A stretch of DNA of 64,000 bases from JBMOKT01 sp049323895 (GTDB lineage: Bacteria > Bacillota > Peptococcia > Peptococcales > BICA1-8), in contig JBMOKT010000024.1 in assembly GCA_049323895.1 (NCBI GenBank), positions 1-64,000 of the forward strand. The letters are read 5' to 3'. A program made the position numbers and the translations under genes. The number at the start of each line of letters is the position of its first letter. Positions within the stretch are counted from its first letter, which is position 1. This document shows positions 29,177 through 37,505 of this stretch, in pieces. The notes under the pieces were generated by a model. That model was not told the DNA's origin. It made no database searches and was given only the letters and a program-made list of their open reading frames with translations.

Positions 29177-30355
29177 TTAGTCCTTGTCCTTGTCCTTGTC
29201 CTTGTCCTTGTCTTTTTCGTTGCCTGCTTCACCTGGTGAATTATCCTTTTTGTCATTACTATGATTATTGCTATTACTGTTACTGTTACTGCTTTCATTT
29301 CCATCATTGTTCACACCAGGTGGCGAATTTTGGTCAGCTACTGTTTCTTTTACTTTTTCCAATACTTCCTGCGGCTTAAAATTGTTTTCTTCCTTTTCCA
29401 CATTGATATCATAAAGGGGTTCAGTTTCTTGTCCGACTTGTCCCTTTAACTTTTCTTTTTCTTCTTTGACCTTATCCTCAGCAGTTTTTTTTACTCTTTT
29501 TTCCTCAATTATACTATCAATATCCTGTAATAGTTTTTTCGAGATTCCTTGAGGCTCTTCTTTAATTATTTCTAATAGAAATAATTCCATTTTTTCCGTT
29601 TTTATATCTTGTTTTGCTATTGATTTTTCAGAAATGTCTTTTATTTCTTTGGGTGTTAACGGTTTAAGAGATTTCCTTTCCTGCCCGGCTATATCCTTGA
29701 CAATTTCCTTTACTAGATGGTAGTCTAAAGTAATTTGTTGATTTGATTGTACAAGGACTTCCACTTCTTTTTCCTTGACATTGCCATATTCATCTTCAGC
29801 TTTTGCCGTTGAACGAGCTGATACAAAACCTTCCAAAACAAATACTTCAGTTTTACCTTCTCCACCACCGTTGTCATTAGTGCCGTCTAGCCCAGGATTA
29901 AAACCAACTAGAAATTTAGTTCCCCGAACTCCCATTAACGCCGTTGGGGTCTTTATTTCATATTTTGAATTAGTATTTAATTTCTTATTGATACTTGACC
30001 AGACCTTTCCTCCCCAAAGGCTTAGTCTTGTTTTTTCCGTGCTATTCTCATCGTCTCTTAACAATTCACTTAACAGCACTTGGGTATTTTCAGCAACTTT
30101 AAAATTGGTATCCTTATCGATTTCTACAGTAACCCAAGCTTGTCCATGTGTGATAATGGTGTCGCCTTGGGTTAAGCTCATTCCTTTGAAAGGAGAAAAA
30201 TCTTTTTCTCCTCCCGCCTTTTTAATAAGGACATTTCCAGCAAAATCAGCCACCTTGGCCGCCCTTAATGTATCCGCCGCCAAGCTTGTACCAGTAAAAA
30301 ACAATAATAAAAACAATATGGCTATATTAACAATGACAACTTTTTCTCTATTCAT
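29177..30355 (-). CDS. Secreted FecR-domain protein with charged C-terminal tail
   Basis: About 392 residues from the ATG at 30355 (AAGGTGA SD). A GTG at 30364 overlapping the cyclase stop is an alternative. A signal peptide ends near SLAA. A FecR domain spans about residues 35-170: FAGNVLIKKAGG, L-QGDTIITHGQAWVTVEI, and IKTPTALMGVRGTKFLV, the diagnostic FecR end. The remaining half is Lys/Glu-rich, probably coiled coil, followed by a Ser/Asn tract and a (KD)n tail. There is no sigma factor nearby, so this is not a classical FecIR system. It sits in an operon with a CHASE2 cyclase, a pairing seen in other bacteria, and may be an exported scaffold or sensor partner (inference). Confidence 0.85.
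   Translation of the reverse strand: MNREKVVIVNIAILFLLLFFTGTSLAADTLRAAKVADFAGNVLIKKAGGEKDFSPFKGMSLTQGDTIITHGQAWVTVEIDKDTNFKVAENTQVLLSELLRDDENSTEKTRLSLWGGKVWSSINKKLNTNSKYEIKTPTALMGVRGTKFLVGFNPGLDGTNDNGGGEGKTEVFVLEGFVSARSTAKAEDEYGNVKEKEVEVLVQSNQQITLDYHLVKEIVKDIAGQERKSLKPLTPKEIKDISEKSIAKQDIKTEKMELFLLEIIKEEPQGISKKLLQDIDSIIEEKRVKKTAEDKVKEEKEKLKGQVGQETEPLYDINVEKEENNFKPQEVLEKVKETVADQNSPPGVNNDGNESSNSNSNSNNHSNDKKDNSPGEAGNEKDKDKDKDKDKD
29181..29210 (-). repeat. Hexanucleotide microsatellite, five TCCTTG units
   Basis: Five perfect plus-strand TCCTTG units encode the Lys-Asp tail at the very C-terminus of the FecR protein. Slippage would change tail length by whole residue pairs without changing the frame. 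Confidence 0.9.
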
Positions 30356-30360
30356 CTGTC

Positions 30361-32121
30361 TCACCTTATCCTTTCTAATTGATAAACAGTAACACCTTGT
30401 TCCTTACCTTTCACCTTTATTTCACCTAAACTAATCACATCCACCCTGTCTTTCACCAAATCATAAGTAGCCTGACTCATTAAAATTTGACCAGGCTTTG
30501 CATTACTTTCCAGCCTAGCGCTGGTATTTACCGTATCACCTATGGCGGTATAATCCATGCGCATTTCCGCACCAATATTACCAACAATTGCATAGCCGGT
30601 ATTAACACCTATACCAAAGTGAACAGTACGTCCAAATTTTTCAAGGAGCTTTGTCTCCAAAGCCTTCGAGCCCTCTTTCATAGCCCAGGCCGCTTGAACA
30701 GCCTTAAAAGCGTGGTCTTCAACATCTAAAGGGGCATTAAAAATAGCCATTGTTGCATCTCCAATGAATTTATCTAATGTTCCTTCATATTTGAAAATAG
30801 ATTGGGCAGTAAGATTTAAATACTCATTCAAAATAAATACTACTTCTTCCGGCTGAGCTTTTTCGGATAAAGGAGTAAAACCTCTAATATCCACAAACAA
30901 GACACTAATTTCCTTACGGGTTCCCCCTAGCTTTAAGCCGGCTTCACCTGTAGCCAGTATCTCATTCACTACCTGGGGTGCTACATAACGCCCAAAAACA
31001 TCTGTAATCCTCTTTCTTTCCAGCATTTCTTCCAGGTAACGATAAGCCAGCATTACTAAATATACAAGTGCCACTGTTAGCAGGGGATATATCAAGCCGA
31101 CAATTAATCCCTTGGAATATAAGTAGATGGCAATAAAAATATAAAAACCAATTAATAATACAGAAACACCCAAAGACTTAATGGGCGATAATCTTCTAAA
31201 AGAGTACTGGATTGTTAATCCTAAGGAAAAAATGGCAAGAATGTTAACAGTATCAGAAACTTCCTTTTTAAAGTTTTTATACAGCAAATTCTGTAAAATG
31301 TTTGCATGAACTTCTACCCCATACATAGGGGATTGGGGGGCAAGGGGAGTAAAGTAATAATCCTCGATACCGGGTGCATAGGGTCCAATTAGAACTATTT
31401 TTCCTTCAAAATATTCAGGCGGGATTTCGCCATTTAATACTTGATAATATGATACATGCTCAAAATCCCCCGGTTCACCTGTAAAGTCAATGTATAAACA
31501 ATTCCAAGGGTCCAATGGAAGTTCAGATTGCTTTGGAATTTCTAAATCTAAAGCAGCTAAATATTGAATAAATAATTGCCAAGAAAAGCTATTTATCCTT
31601 TCCCCCTGGCACTCATAAAAAACAAGCGCTTTTCTCACTATGCCGTCAGGACTTGGAAAAGTATTAATATGTGCTCGTATTCCGGAACTTTTAAGTTCAG
31701 TAAAAGGTTCTACCAACTCTAGCGCTTCCACCTTGCCGGCATGGGTAAATTTTTCAAAATGTCCATAAGTAGGAATAACTACATTTCCGGCTTTGGAAAC
31801 TGACTCCACAAGAGCTATATCCTCCTCGGGGTTTCTTGCCTTTTCAGGAAACATAACATCCAGTCCAATTGCCAAAGCCCCCCCTTGATATATCCGATCA
31901 ATTACTTCTCCATGATAGTTGCGGGGCCAAGGCCATTGCCCAAGTCTTTCCAGACTTGGGTCATCAAACCCCACAATAATTATTCTGGTATCTACCTGGT
32001 CCGGTGATTGCAGTATCCTATCGACTAATTTATTTTCCGTATTCGCAAAAGTATTAAAGTAGGAAAACAAACTTATTAAAAATAGAAGCAAAAGTATTGG
32101 ATAGGTATTCTTTATCTTCAA
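30361..32121 (-). CDS. CHASE2-domain class III adenylate cyclase
   Basis: 586 residues. An N-terminal membrane segment, then an extracellular CHASE2 domain (about 30-285, with IIVGFDDPSLERLGQWPWPR), three membrane helices (about 291-358), and a class III cyclase domain (about 400-586). Metal-binding D411 (VDIRGF) and D455 (KFIGD) are present. K451 and the TAIGDT motif favour ATP over GTP, and NTSARLE carries the transition-state Arg/Asn. Probable product: cAMP in response to an external signal. The TTG start is used with GGAGG 9 nt upstream. It is first of a three-gene operon (cyclase, FecR, NHL/stalk). Confidence 0.92.
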   Translation of the reverse strand: MKIKNTYPILLLLFLISLFSYFNTFANTENKLVDRILQSPDQVDTRIIIVGFDDPSLERLGQWPWPRNYHGEVIDRIYQGGALAIGLDVMFPEKARNPEEDIALVESVSKAGNVVIPTYGHFEKFTHAGKVEALELVEPFTELKSSGIRAHINTFPSPDGIVRKALVFYECQGERINSFSWQLFIQYLAALDLEIPKQSELPLDPWNCLYIDFTGEPGDFEHVSYYQVLNGEIPPEYFEGKIVLIGPYAPGIEDYYFTPLAPQSPMYGVEVHANILQNLLYKNFKKEVSDTVNILAIFSLGLTIQYSFRRLSPIKSLGVSVLLIGFYIFIAIYLYSKGLIVGLIYPLLTVALVYLVMLAYRYLEEMLERKRITDVFGRYVAPQVVNEILATGEAGLKLGGTRKEISVLFVDIRGFTPLSEKAQPEEVVFILNEYLNLTAQSIFKYEGTLDKFIGDATMAIFNAPLDVEDHAFKAVQAAWAMKEGSKALETKLLEKFGRTVHFGIGVNTGYAIVGNIGAEMRMDYTAIGDTVNTSARLESNAKPGQILMSQATYDLVKDRVDVISLGEIKVKGKEQGVTVYQLERIR

Positions 32122-32473
32122 GTAAGTTTTCCTCCATGTAGGTATTATCTAACCTTAAATATTCTTTATTATGGTTGATTTTACCTGCACAAATATTCTG
32201 AAATATGCAGGCAGAGTTACTTTATGTAAATTTAATTTATTTTTGTTCTTTTCATAAAGAACAAAATGAACAATATAAACAAAATATTGTTGTCAGAAGT
32301 AGTAAATGGTAACATTTAAATAACATTTTTCAGAATATTCTTAATAATATATAAAATTATTTAATATTCATAATATTAAATACTTATATATATTGAGCAT
32401 CCAAGGGAGGTGAATTTTCCCCAACTACTTATATTTTACTAAATAATTATTAATATTAGGAGGTTTTTTGTAA
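32122..32473. other. 352-bp divergent intergenic region with three tandem inverted repeats
   Basis: A very AT-rich region between the cyclase (-) and TAXI (+) genes. It holds no credible gene. It contains three inverted repeats (listed separately as one block), a possible ten-codon leader ORF behind GGGAGGTG (near 32405-32450), and the SD AGGAGG (32458-32463) of the TAXI gene. No convincing sigma-A promoter could be chosen by eye. Confidence 0.7.
32184..32291. promoter_or_regulatory. Cluster of three inverted repeats (candidate operators)
   Basis: First: CCTGCA (32184-32189) with TGCAGG (32206-32211), enclosing an inner ATATT/AAATAT match. Second: a perfect 11-bp repeat, TTTTGTTCTTT (32241-32251) and AAAGAACAAAA (32256-32266), with a 4-nt centre. 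Third: AACAATAT (32269-32276) and ATATTGTT (32284-32291). No T-tract position makes them a terminator for a known gene. They may bind the CitB-type regulator encoded at 37 kb or another factor (inference). Confidence 0.5.
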
Positions 32474-33541
32474 ATGAATATCAATTTAAAAAAATTTTTA
32501 TTATTTTTGTGTTTACTATTATCCCTTACCATCATAATCACAGCCTGTGGTGGTGCAAAAGAGCCTGCCCCTTCCCCGCAACCAACGGAAAATAAAAACG
32601 AAAGCAAAGAAACCAAAGACCCCAGAGCAGATTGGCCATCAACCCTCGACCTAGGTGCAGCTTCCATTGGTGGAGCATATTACGTTTATGCAGGGGGAAT
32701 TTCTACTATCCTGGAGGAAATTGTTGGCATACCTACAGGCGTGGAGGTTACCGGAGGTCCCAACCACAATATGCAGCTTGTTGATATAGGGGATTTAGAT
32801 CTGGGGCTTGTTACTATGGGTCCGGCTTATGAAGCCTGGAATGGCTTGGAAGACTGGACGGGCGGAAAACAACACAGAAACGTCAGGGCTATTTTCCCAA
32901 TGTACAGCACTTATTCACAATGGTGGGCTGAAAAGGGTTCCGGGATTACCAGCATCCATGACCTGGAAGGAAAAAGAGTTGGAGCGGGACCATCAGGTGG
33001 TACAGCCGGCACCTTCCATCCCAGGTTCCTGGAGCTCTTAGGGATTAAGACCACTATTGTCAATGCCGGGCTGAGTGATTTAGTATCCCAACACCTTGAT
33101 AAACAGCTTGATGCTAACAGTTTTGCATCAGGTGTTCCTGTTGCAGGCGTATTAGAATATAGTGCCCAAAAGGAAACTGTAATGTTTGGGATTGATGGGG
33201 AAGATAGGGATAAAATTCTAGCTCAATGGCCCTTCTGGTCGAAAGCTGTTATCCCCGCAGATAAATATGATTTCCTGGACAAGGACTTGGAGACAGTAGC
33301 TATTTGGAATGTAGCTATAGCAAATAAAGACTTACCAGAGAGCTTAGTCTACGAAATTGTGAAAGCTATCATGGAAAACAATAAAATGATGCTGGATGCC
33401 CACTCGGCGGCTGCTGAAACAGTGCCCCAAAATGTTGGCGGAAATACCTTTATGTGGATGCATCCAGGGGCAATTAAATATTTCGAAGAGATTGGGGTTA
33501 AAATTAACCCTGACCTTTATCCACCGGAATACAAAAAGTAA
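32474..33541 (+). CDS. TAXI-family TRAP transporter solute-binding lipoprotein
   Basis: 355 residues. A lipoprotein signal ends in ITAC with the lipid cysteine at C25, followed by a Pro/Glu/Lys linker. The mature protein is of TAXI type: LDLGAASIGGAYYVYAGGISTILEE, DLGLVTMGPAYEAW, LEGKRVGAGPSGGTAGTFHPRFLELLG. TAXI proteins capture small organic acids or amino acids for a fused-permease TRAP transporter; the substrate cannot be read. It is followed by its permease gene after a hairpin-containing gap. The SD is AGGAGG with a 10-nt spacer. Confidence 0.93.
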   Translation: MNINLKKFLLFLCLLLSLTIIITACGGAKEPAPSPQPTENKNESKETKDPRADWPSTLDLGAASIGGAYYVYAGGISTILEEIVGIPTGVEVTGGPNHNMQLVDIGDLDLGLVTMGPAYEAWNGLEDWTGGKQHRNVRAIFPMYSTYSQWWAEKGSGITSIHDLEGKRVGAGPSGGTAGTFHPRFLELLGIKTTIVNAGLSDLVSQHLDKQLDANSFASGVPVAGVLEYSAQKETVMFGIDGEDRDKILAQWPFWSKAVIPADKYDFLDKDLETVAIWNVAIANKDLPESLVYEIVKAIMENNKMMLDAHSAAAETVPQNVGGNTFMWMHPGAIKYFEEIGVKINPDLYPPEYKK

Positions 33542-33550
33542 ATTATATTT

Positions 33551-33580
33551 CCTCGCCTGCTCTTACCTGGGTAGGCGAGG
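33551..33580 (+). other. Intercistronic hairpin between binding protein and permease genes
   Basis: CCTCGCCT (33551-33558) and AGGCGAGG (33573-33580) form a perfect 8-bp GC-rich stem. No immediate T-run follows, so it is more likely an mRNA stabiliser or weak attenuator that keeps the binding protein more abundant than the permease. Confidence 0.6.
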
Positions 33581-33619
33581 ATTTAGCTTATGTTTTTTCT
33601 AGAAAGGAGTTTGACATAC

Positions 33620-35626
33620 ATGTCTAAAATAATAGAAAATGGTGTTGCGTCGGAACAAGGAAAAATGACATCCATAGGTATGTTGCCAGAAAATGAAAAA
33701 CTAGAGCTGGAAGCAGCTGAAGATGCGGAAACTTCTAACCACCGCACTATAAGTGGATGGTTAGCAAAAATAGTTATCATAATAGGAGTCGTTACCGCCT
33801 TGTTCCATATCATAACCTTAATATGGTATCCTATCGATCCCTGGCTTTTCCGCAGTGCCCACATAACCTTACTCTCTGTCCTAGGTTTTATTTTAGTTCC
33901 CGGTTGGTTGGGAGCAAAGGATAAGGTTCATCTAGTGGATTGGTTATGCATCATTGGCAGTATTGTTGCTTTTTTATATATTTACGTGAACTTTGATGCC
34001 TTGATTTTTCGGGCAGGTGTACTGCCAACCCAAGGGGATTTCTACGTGGCTTTGTTAGGGGTACTTTTAGTGTTGGAATTAACCCGGAGGGTTAGCGGCT
34101 GGTCACTTCCCATCTTAGCTCTAGTGTTTATCGGATATTCTTTTCTAGGTCCCTATCTTCCTGGAATTCTACAACACCGCGGATATAGTATGGAACGTTT
34201 CTTCACCTATATATATGGCCTGGATGGTATTTTCAGTGTTCCTATAGCTATTTCTTCCCGCTATATCATCCTATTTATAATTTTTAGTTCCTTCCTGCAG
34301 GTTTCGGGAGTAGGAAAATACTTTGTAGAATGGGCTTTTTCCATAAGCGGTCATTTGCGGGGAGGTCCTGCCAAAGTAGCAGTACTTGCCAGTGCCTTAA
34401 TGGGAACCATGAATGGAACCTCAGCGGGTAATGCTGTAGCAACAGGAAGTTTAACTATACCTCTAATGAAAAAGGTTGGCTATACCTCAAGATTCGCAGC
34501 CGCTACTGAAGCAGTGGCTTCAACAGGTGGGCAAATAATGCCGCCCATCATGGGAGCCGGTATCTTTATAATGTCCGAGTTGACGGGAATTAGATACCAA
34601 CAGATTATGATTGCCGGTATTATTCCCGCTATCTTATATTTTTCATCGACGTACTTTATGGTTGACAAAGAAGCCAGCAAACTTAACCTACTTGGTGTTC
34701 CCCGCTCACTTCTGCCAAGTTTTAAAGAAGTAATGAAACGATGCTATATGTTCATCCCTGTAGTAGGACTTTTCATTATGCTTGCTACAGGGTATTCGGT
34801 TATAATGTCCGGTTTTGCAGGAATAGTTTCTACTATTATAGTGAGCTGGCTTACTAAAGACAGCAGGATGGGTATCAAGGAAATATTATCTAGTCTGGAC
34901 AAAGGCTCCCGGGGTTCAATACAACTAATGGCCGTATGTGCTTCTGCCGGAGTTATTATGGGCGTAATTGCCTTAACAGGGGTTGGGATGAAATTTGCCA
35001 GCCTGCTCCTGAAACTTGCCGGAGCATCCCACCTTTTAGCCCTGATCTTTGCAATGCTCATTGCTATTATTTTAGGAATGGGAATGCCCACCACCGCCGC
35101 ATATGCAGTTGCAGCCTCAGTTGTTGCTCCAGGCTTAATCAGGATGGGGATTGACCCCTTGATGGCACATTTCTTCGTATTTTACTATGCGTGTGTTTCT
35201 GCTATTACTCCTCCGGTAGCTTTAGCTGCATATGCTGCTTCGGCAATCAGCGGCTCCGATCCCATGAAAACCAGCTTTACTTCCTTTCGTTTAGGTATTG
35301 CTGCATATATAGTTCCTTTTATGTTTTTCTATGCCCCCGGAATATTAATGATAGGAGAACCTATTGATATAATAATGCGGTCAACAACAGCCTTAATTGG
35401 AATTTATGCCTTGGCCTCCGCTGTACAGGGTTGGTTCTGGGGAAAAGTAGGAATCCCAATAAGAGCATTGCTACTGATAACATCCATATTTTTAGTAACA
35501 AAATCCGCAGTCTTGGATCTTCTCGGCTTTGTAATCCTAGTAACTCTATTTATGTTTATCAGATTTAAAAACATTAAAGAATCTACCCAAGTAAAAAAGG
35601 CTTCCATGGAAGCTTTTAATGATTAA
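33620..35626 (+). CDS. TRAP transporter fused permease (4TM/12TM type)
   Basis: 668 residues from the ATG at 33620, 10 nt after AAAGGAG; the frame can be extended to 33590 but without an SD. A cytoplasmic N-terminus (about 50 residues) is followed by four DctQ-like helices and then a DctM-like domain of about twelve helices. DctM-type motifs include GTMNGTSAGNAVATGSLTIPLMKK, ASTGGQIMPPIMGAG and GMGMPTTAAYAVAA. It imports a small carboxylate or amino acid with a sodium or proton gradient, using the preceding TAXI protein. Confidence 0.94.
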   Translation: MSKIIENGVASEQGKMTSIGMLPENEKLELEAAEDAETSNHRTISGWLAKIVIIIGVVTALFHIITLIWYPIDPWLFRSAHITLLSVLGFILVPGWLGAKDKVHLVDWLCIIGSIVAFLYIYVNFDALIFRAGVLPTQGDFYVALLGVLLVLELTRRVSGWSLPILALVFIGYSFLGPYLPGILQHRGYSMERFFTYIYGLDGIFSVPIAISSRYIILFIIFSSFLQVSGVGKYFVEWAFSISGHLRGGPAKVAVLASALMGTMNGTSAGNAVATGSLTIPLMKKVGYTSRFAAATEAVASTGGQIMPPIMGAGIFIMSELTGIRYQQIMIAGIIPAILYFSSTYFMVDKEASKLNLLGVPRSLLPSFKEVMKRCYMFIPVVGLFIMLATGYSVIMSGFAGIVSTIIVSWLTKDSRMGIKEILSSLDKGSRGSIQLMAVCASAGVIMGVIALTGVGMKFASLLLKLAGASHLLALIFAMLIAIILGMGMPTTAAYAVAASVVAPGLIRMGIDPLMAHFFVFYYACVSAITPPVALAAYAASAISGSDPMKTSFTSFRLGIAAYIVPFMFFYAPGILMIGEPIDIIMRSTTALIGIYALASAVQGWFWGKVGIPIRALLLITSIFLVTKSAVLDLLGFVILVTLFMFIRFKNIKESTQVKKASMEAFND

Positions 35627-35676
35627 GGAACCTTTTTGAAACTTATTCGAGGATAGTGGAACACTAAGTAATTTTT

Positions 35677-35711
35677 ACACGGCTTGCGCTGAGCCTTCAG
35701 TGACTGCAGAA
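35677..35711 (+). repeat. 35-nt hairpin element, copy A
   Basis: Starts ACACGGCTTG and contains a 6-bp stem (CGCTGA with TCAGTG, loop GCCT). 29 of 35 positions match copy B at 39206-39240. Five of the six differences lie in the stem and preserve pairing. It lies between the convergent TAXI permease and dctP genes, just before their shared terminator. Confidence 0.75.
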
Positions 35712-35720
35712 AGTATTAAA

Positions 35721-35771
35721 AAATGAATGTCAAAGGTTGCTAGTAAGAAACTATCACCTTTGACATTTTTA
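35721..35771. terminator. Bidirectional terminator between permease and dctP genes
   Basis: A perfect 12-bp stem (35726-35737 with 35756-35767), with a six-A run on the left and T-rich sequence on the right. It can serve both convergent transcripts. Confidence 0.9.
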
Positions 35772-35778
35772 TTTATCC

Positions 35779-36795
35779 TCATTTGACTAATTCTTTAATC
35801 AGCCCCATGTTGTGTTCATCAACGTACATGCTGTAAATTTGACTTAATTTTAACTTCCATCTCTCCTTTTCTTCTTGGGGCAGGTAGTATATAGTAGTGC
35901 CCGTTTCTTCTAATAATTTCATAACTTCTTCATTCTGCCTTTGCGCCTCTTCCCGCTCCCACAGAGTGACCTCCTGTAAGGTTTGCTCCAATATTATCCT
36001 TAAATCATCAGGTAAACTGTTCCAAAATTGTGCATTAGTTATCACAGCATAGGCCATATAGCCATGATTGCTTATTGTTAGATAAGGCTGTACCCGGTAG
36101 AACTTTTTACTGTAAAAGTTTGATAATGGATTTTCTGAACCATTTACTTGTCCCCTTTGCAGAGCGCTATAAACATCACTAAAGGGTAATTCCATAACAT
36201 TGGCACCCAGTAATTCAAACTGACTCTTTAGCACAGGGCTAGGCATAGTACGAAAAGTGAGTCCCCGAAAATCCTCTGATTTTTTAATGGGGATAACTGC
36301 GCTAATCTGTTTGAATCCGCTGTCCCACATAGCCAAACCAAGGATGTTTTGCTCCTCCATTATCTTGAATAGCTTTTGCCCCAATTCTCCGTCCATGACT
36401 TTATGTGCTTGCACAACATTATTAAATAGAAAGGGAAAATCAAAGACCTGCCATTGGGGATACATTTCCGTTAACTTTGCAGTAGCCGGGGCAATAATTT
36501 GCACCTTGTTTTCAAGCAGGGCCTTTATCTCTTCTCCATCATTGAACAAGGTAGAATTTGGATACACCTGAACTTCTACTTTACTGCCAGTTCTTTCCTG
36601 GACCAAGTTGGCAAATAGCTTAGCTGCTTTTCCCTTAGGTGATGATTCGGAAACAACATGGGAGAAACGGATAATTATCCGCTCATCCTTGGAGATCTGT
36701 TCTAAATCCAGCGCCCGCTCCGAACAACCCATAGTATTGAATAATAAAAATACCAAAAAAAACATTACCCAAAAATATTTACATTTCTGTACCAT
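35779..36795 (-). CDS. DctP-family TRAP solute-binding lipoprotein, probable sensor partner
   Basis: 338 residues with a lipoprotein signal and lipid cysteine C24 (NTMGC). DctP family features: IRFSHVVSESSPKGKAAKLFANLV, VQVYPNSTLFNDGEEI, FPFLFNNVVQAHKVMDG, and the substrate-binding region around FRTMPSPVLKSQFELLGA, where the family's conserved arginine falls. No DctQ/DctM permease of matching type is adjacent; the nearby fused permease already has its own TAXI protein. It is last in an operon with a CitA-type kinase and CitB-type regulator, so a role as extracellular co-receptor is plausible. The SD is GGGGGGA. Confidence 0.88.
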   Translation of the reverse strand: MVQKCKYFWVMFFLVFLLFNTMGCSERALDLEQISKDERIIIRFSHVVSESSPKGKAAKLFANLVQERTGSKVEVQVYPNSTLFNDGEEIKALLENKVQIIAPATAKLTEMYPQWQVFDFPFLFNNVVQAHKVMDGELGQKLFKIMEEQNILGLAMWDSGFKQISAVIPIKKSEDFRGLTFRTMPSPVLKSQFELLGANVMELPFSDVYSALQRGQVNGSENPLSNFYSKKFYRVQPYLTISNHGYMAYAVITNAQFWNSLPDDLRIILEQTLQEVTLWEREEAQRQNEEVMKLLEETGTTIYYLPQEEKERWKLKLSQIYSMYVDEHNMGLIKELVK

Positions 36796-36814
36796 GCAAT
36801 CCCCCCGCTGCTCC

Positions 36815-37492
36815 TCAAATAATTCTGTAACGATTTATAGGACGTCCTACAGAACCGTACTGCGCTTCCAGCTTTACTTTACCCGTTTTATCCAGGTAAT
36901 CCAAATACCTTCTGGCAGTAACACGGGCTAATCCGATATTTTCTGCAACTTCCTCTGCCGATAAGCTGTCTTCACTTTTCATCAACAGGAGCAAAACCTG
37001 TTTCATGGTGACTTCAGTTAGCCCTTTAGGTAACTCTTCTGTTGTAACTATATTGTTTTTTTGGATAACGGCAATTTTGTCAATATCTTCCTGTTCAAGA
37101 GGAATATTTGTATTTAACTTCCGTAATAAACCTTTATAATTTTCCAGGGCACTTTTAATTCTTTCAAATTTGAAAGGTTTTATGATGAAATCAACTGCAC
37201 CAAAACGAAAAACCTGCTGGATAGTATCAGCATCTCTAGCAGCGGTCACTAAAATAAAATCTGTTGGAATATTTAAACTCCTGATTTCTTGAAGTGTCTC
37301 AATACCGTCCTTTTCCGGCAGGTAAATATCCAGCATAACCAAATGGGGTCTTAATTCCTTTACCAATTCAACTGCCTTAGCCCCTGTAGCTGCCATCCCA
37401 ACTACCGTGAAACCATCTACATCTTCTATATATTGTTTATTTACCTCCATAACCATGGGGTCATCTTCCACAATGACCGTTCGGATTTCCAA
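36815..37492 (-). CDS. CitB/DcuR-type response regulator
   Basis: 225 residues. An N-terminal receiver domain with acidic pocket E9-D10-D11, phosphoacceptor D55 (VMLDIYLP), T/S near VTAA and K in IIKPFKF. The C-terminal half is a winged or YcbB-type helix-turn-helix (LSAEEVAENIGLARVTARRYLDYL). The family regulates uptake of C4-dicarboxylates, citrate or similar. The TTG start is used with AAGGGGGAG 6 nt upstream. It is between its kinase gene (14-bp gap) and the dctP gene. Likely targets are the TAXI-TRAP genes and the inverted repeats near 32.2 kb. Confidence 0.92.
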   Translation of the reverse strand: MEIRTVIVEDDPMVMEVNKQYIEDVDGFTVVGMAATGAKAVELVKELRPHLVMLDIYLPEKDGIETLQEIRSLNIPTDFILVTAARDADTIQQVFRFGAVDFIIKPFKFERIKSALENYKGLLRKLNTNIPLEQEDIDKIAVIQKNNIVTTEELPKGLTEVTMKQVLLLLMKSEDSLSAEEVAENIGLARVTARRYLDYLDKTGKVKLEAQYGSVGRPINRYRII

Positions 37493-37505
37493 TTGCCACT
37501 CCCCC

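Noticed and set aside
32425..32667. 80-codon minus-strand open frame over the TAXI gene start
   Set aside because: It overlaps a clear lipoprotein signal sequence on the plus strand, and its own sequence has no recognisable domain or SD.
35779..36795. DctP as the binding protein for the neighbouring fused TRAP permease
   Set aside because: That permease is preceded by a dedicated TAXI-type protein on the same strand; the dctP gene is convergent and belongs to the two-component operon.
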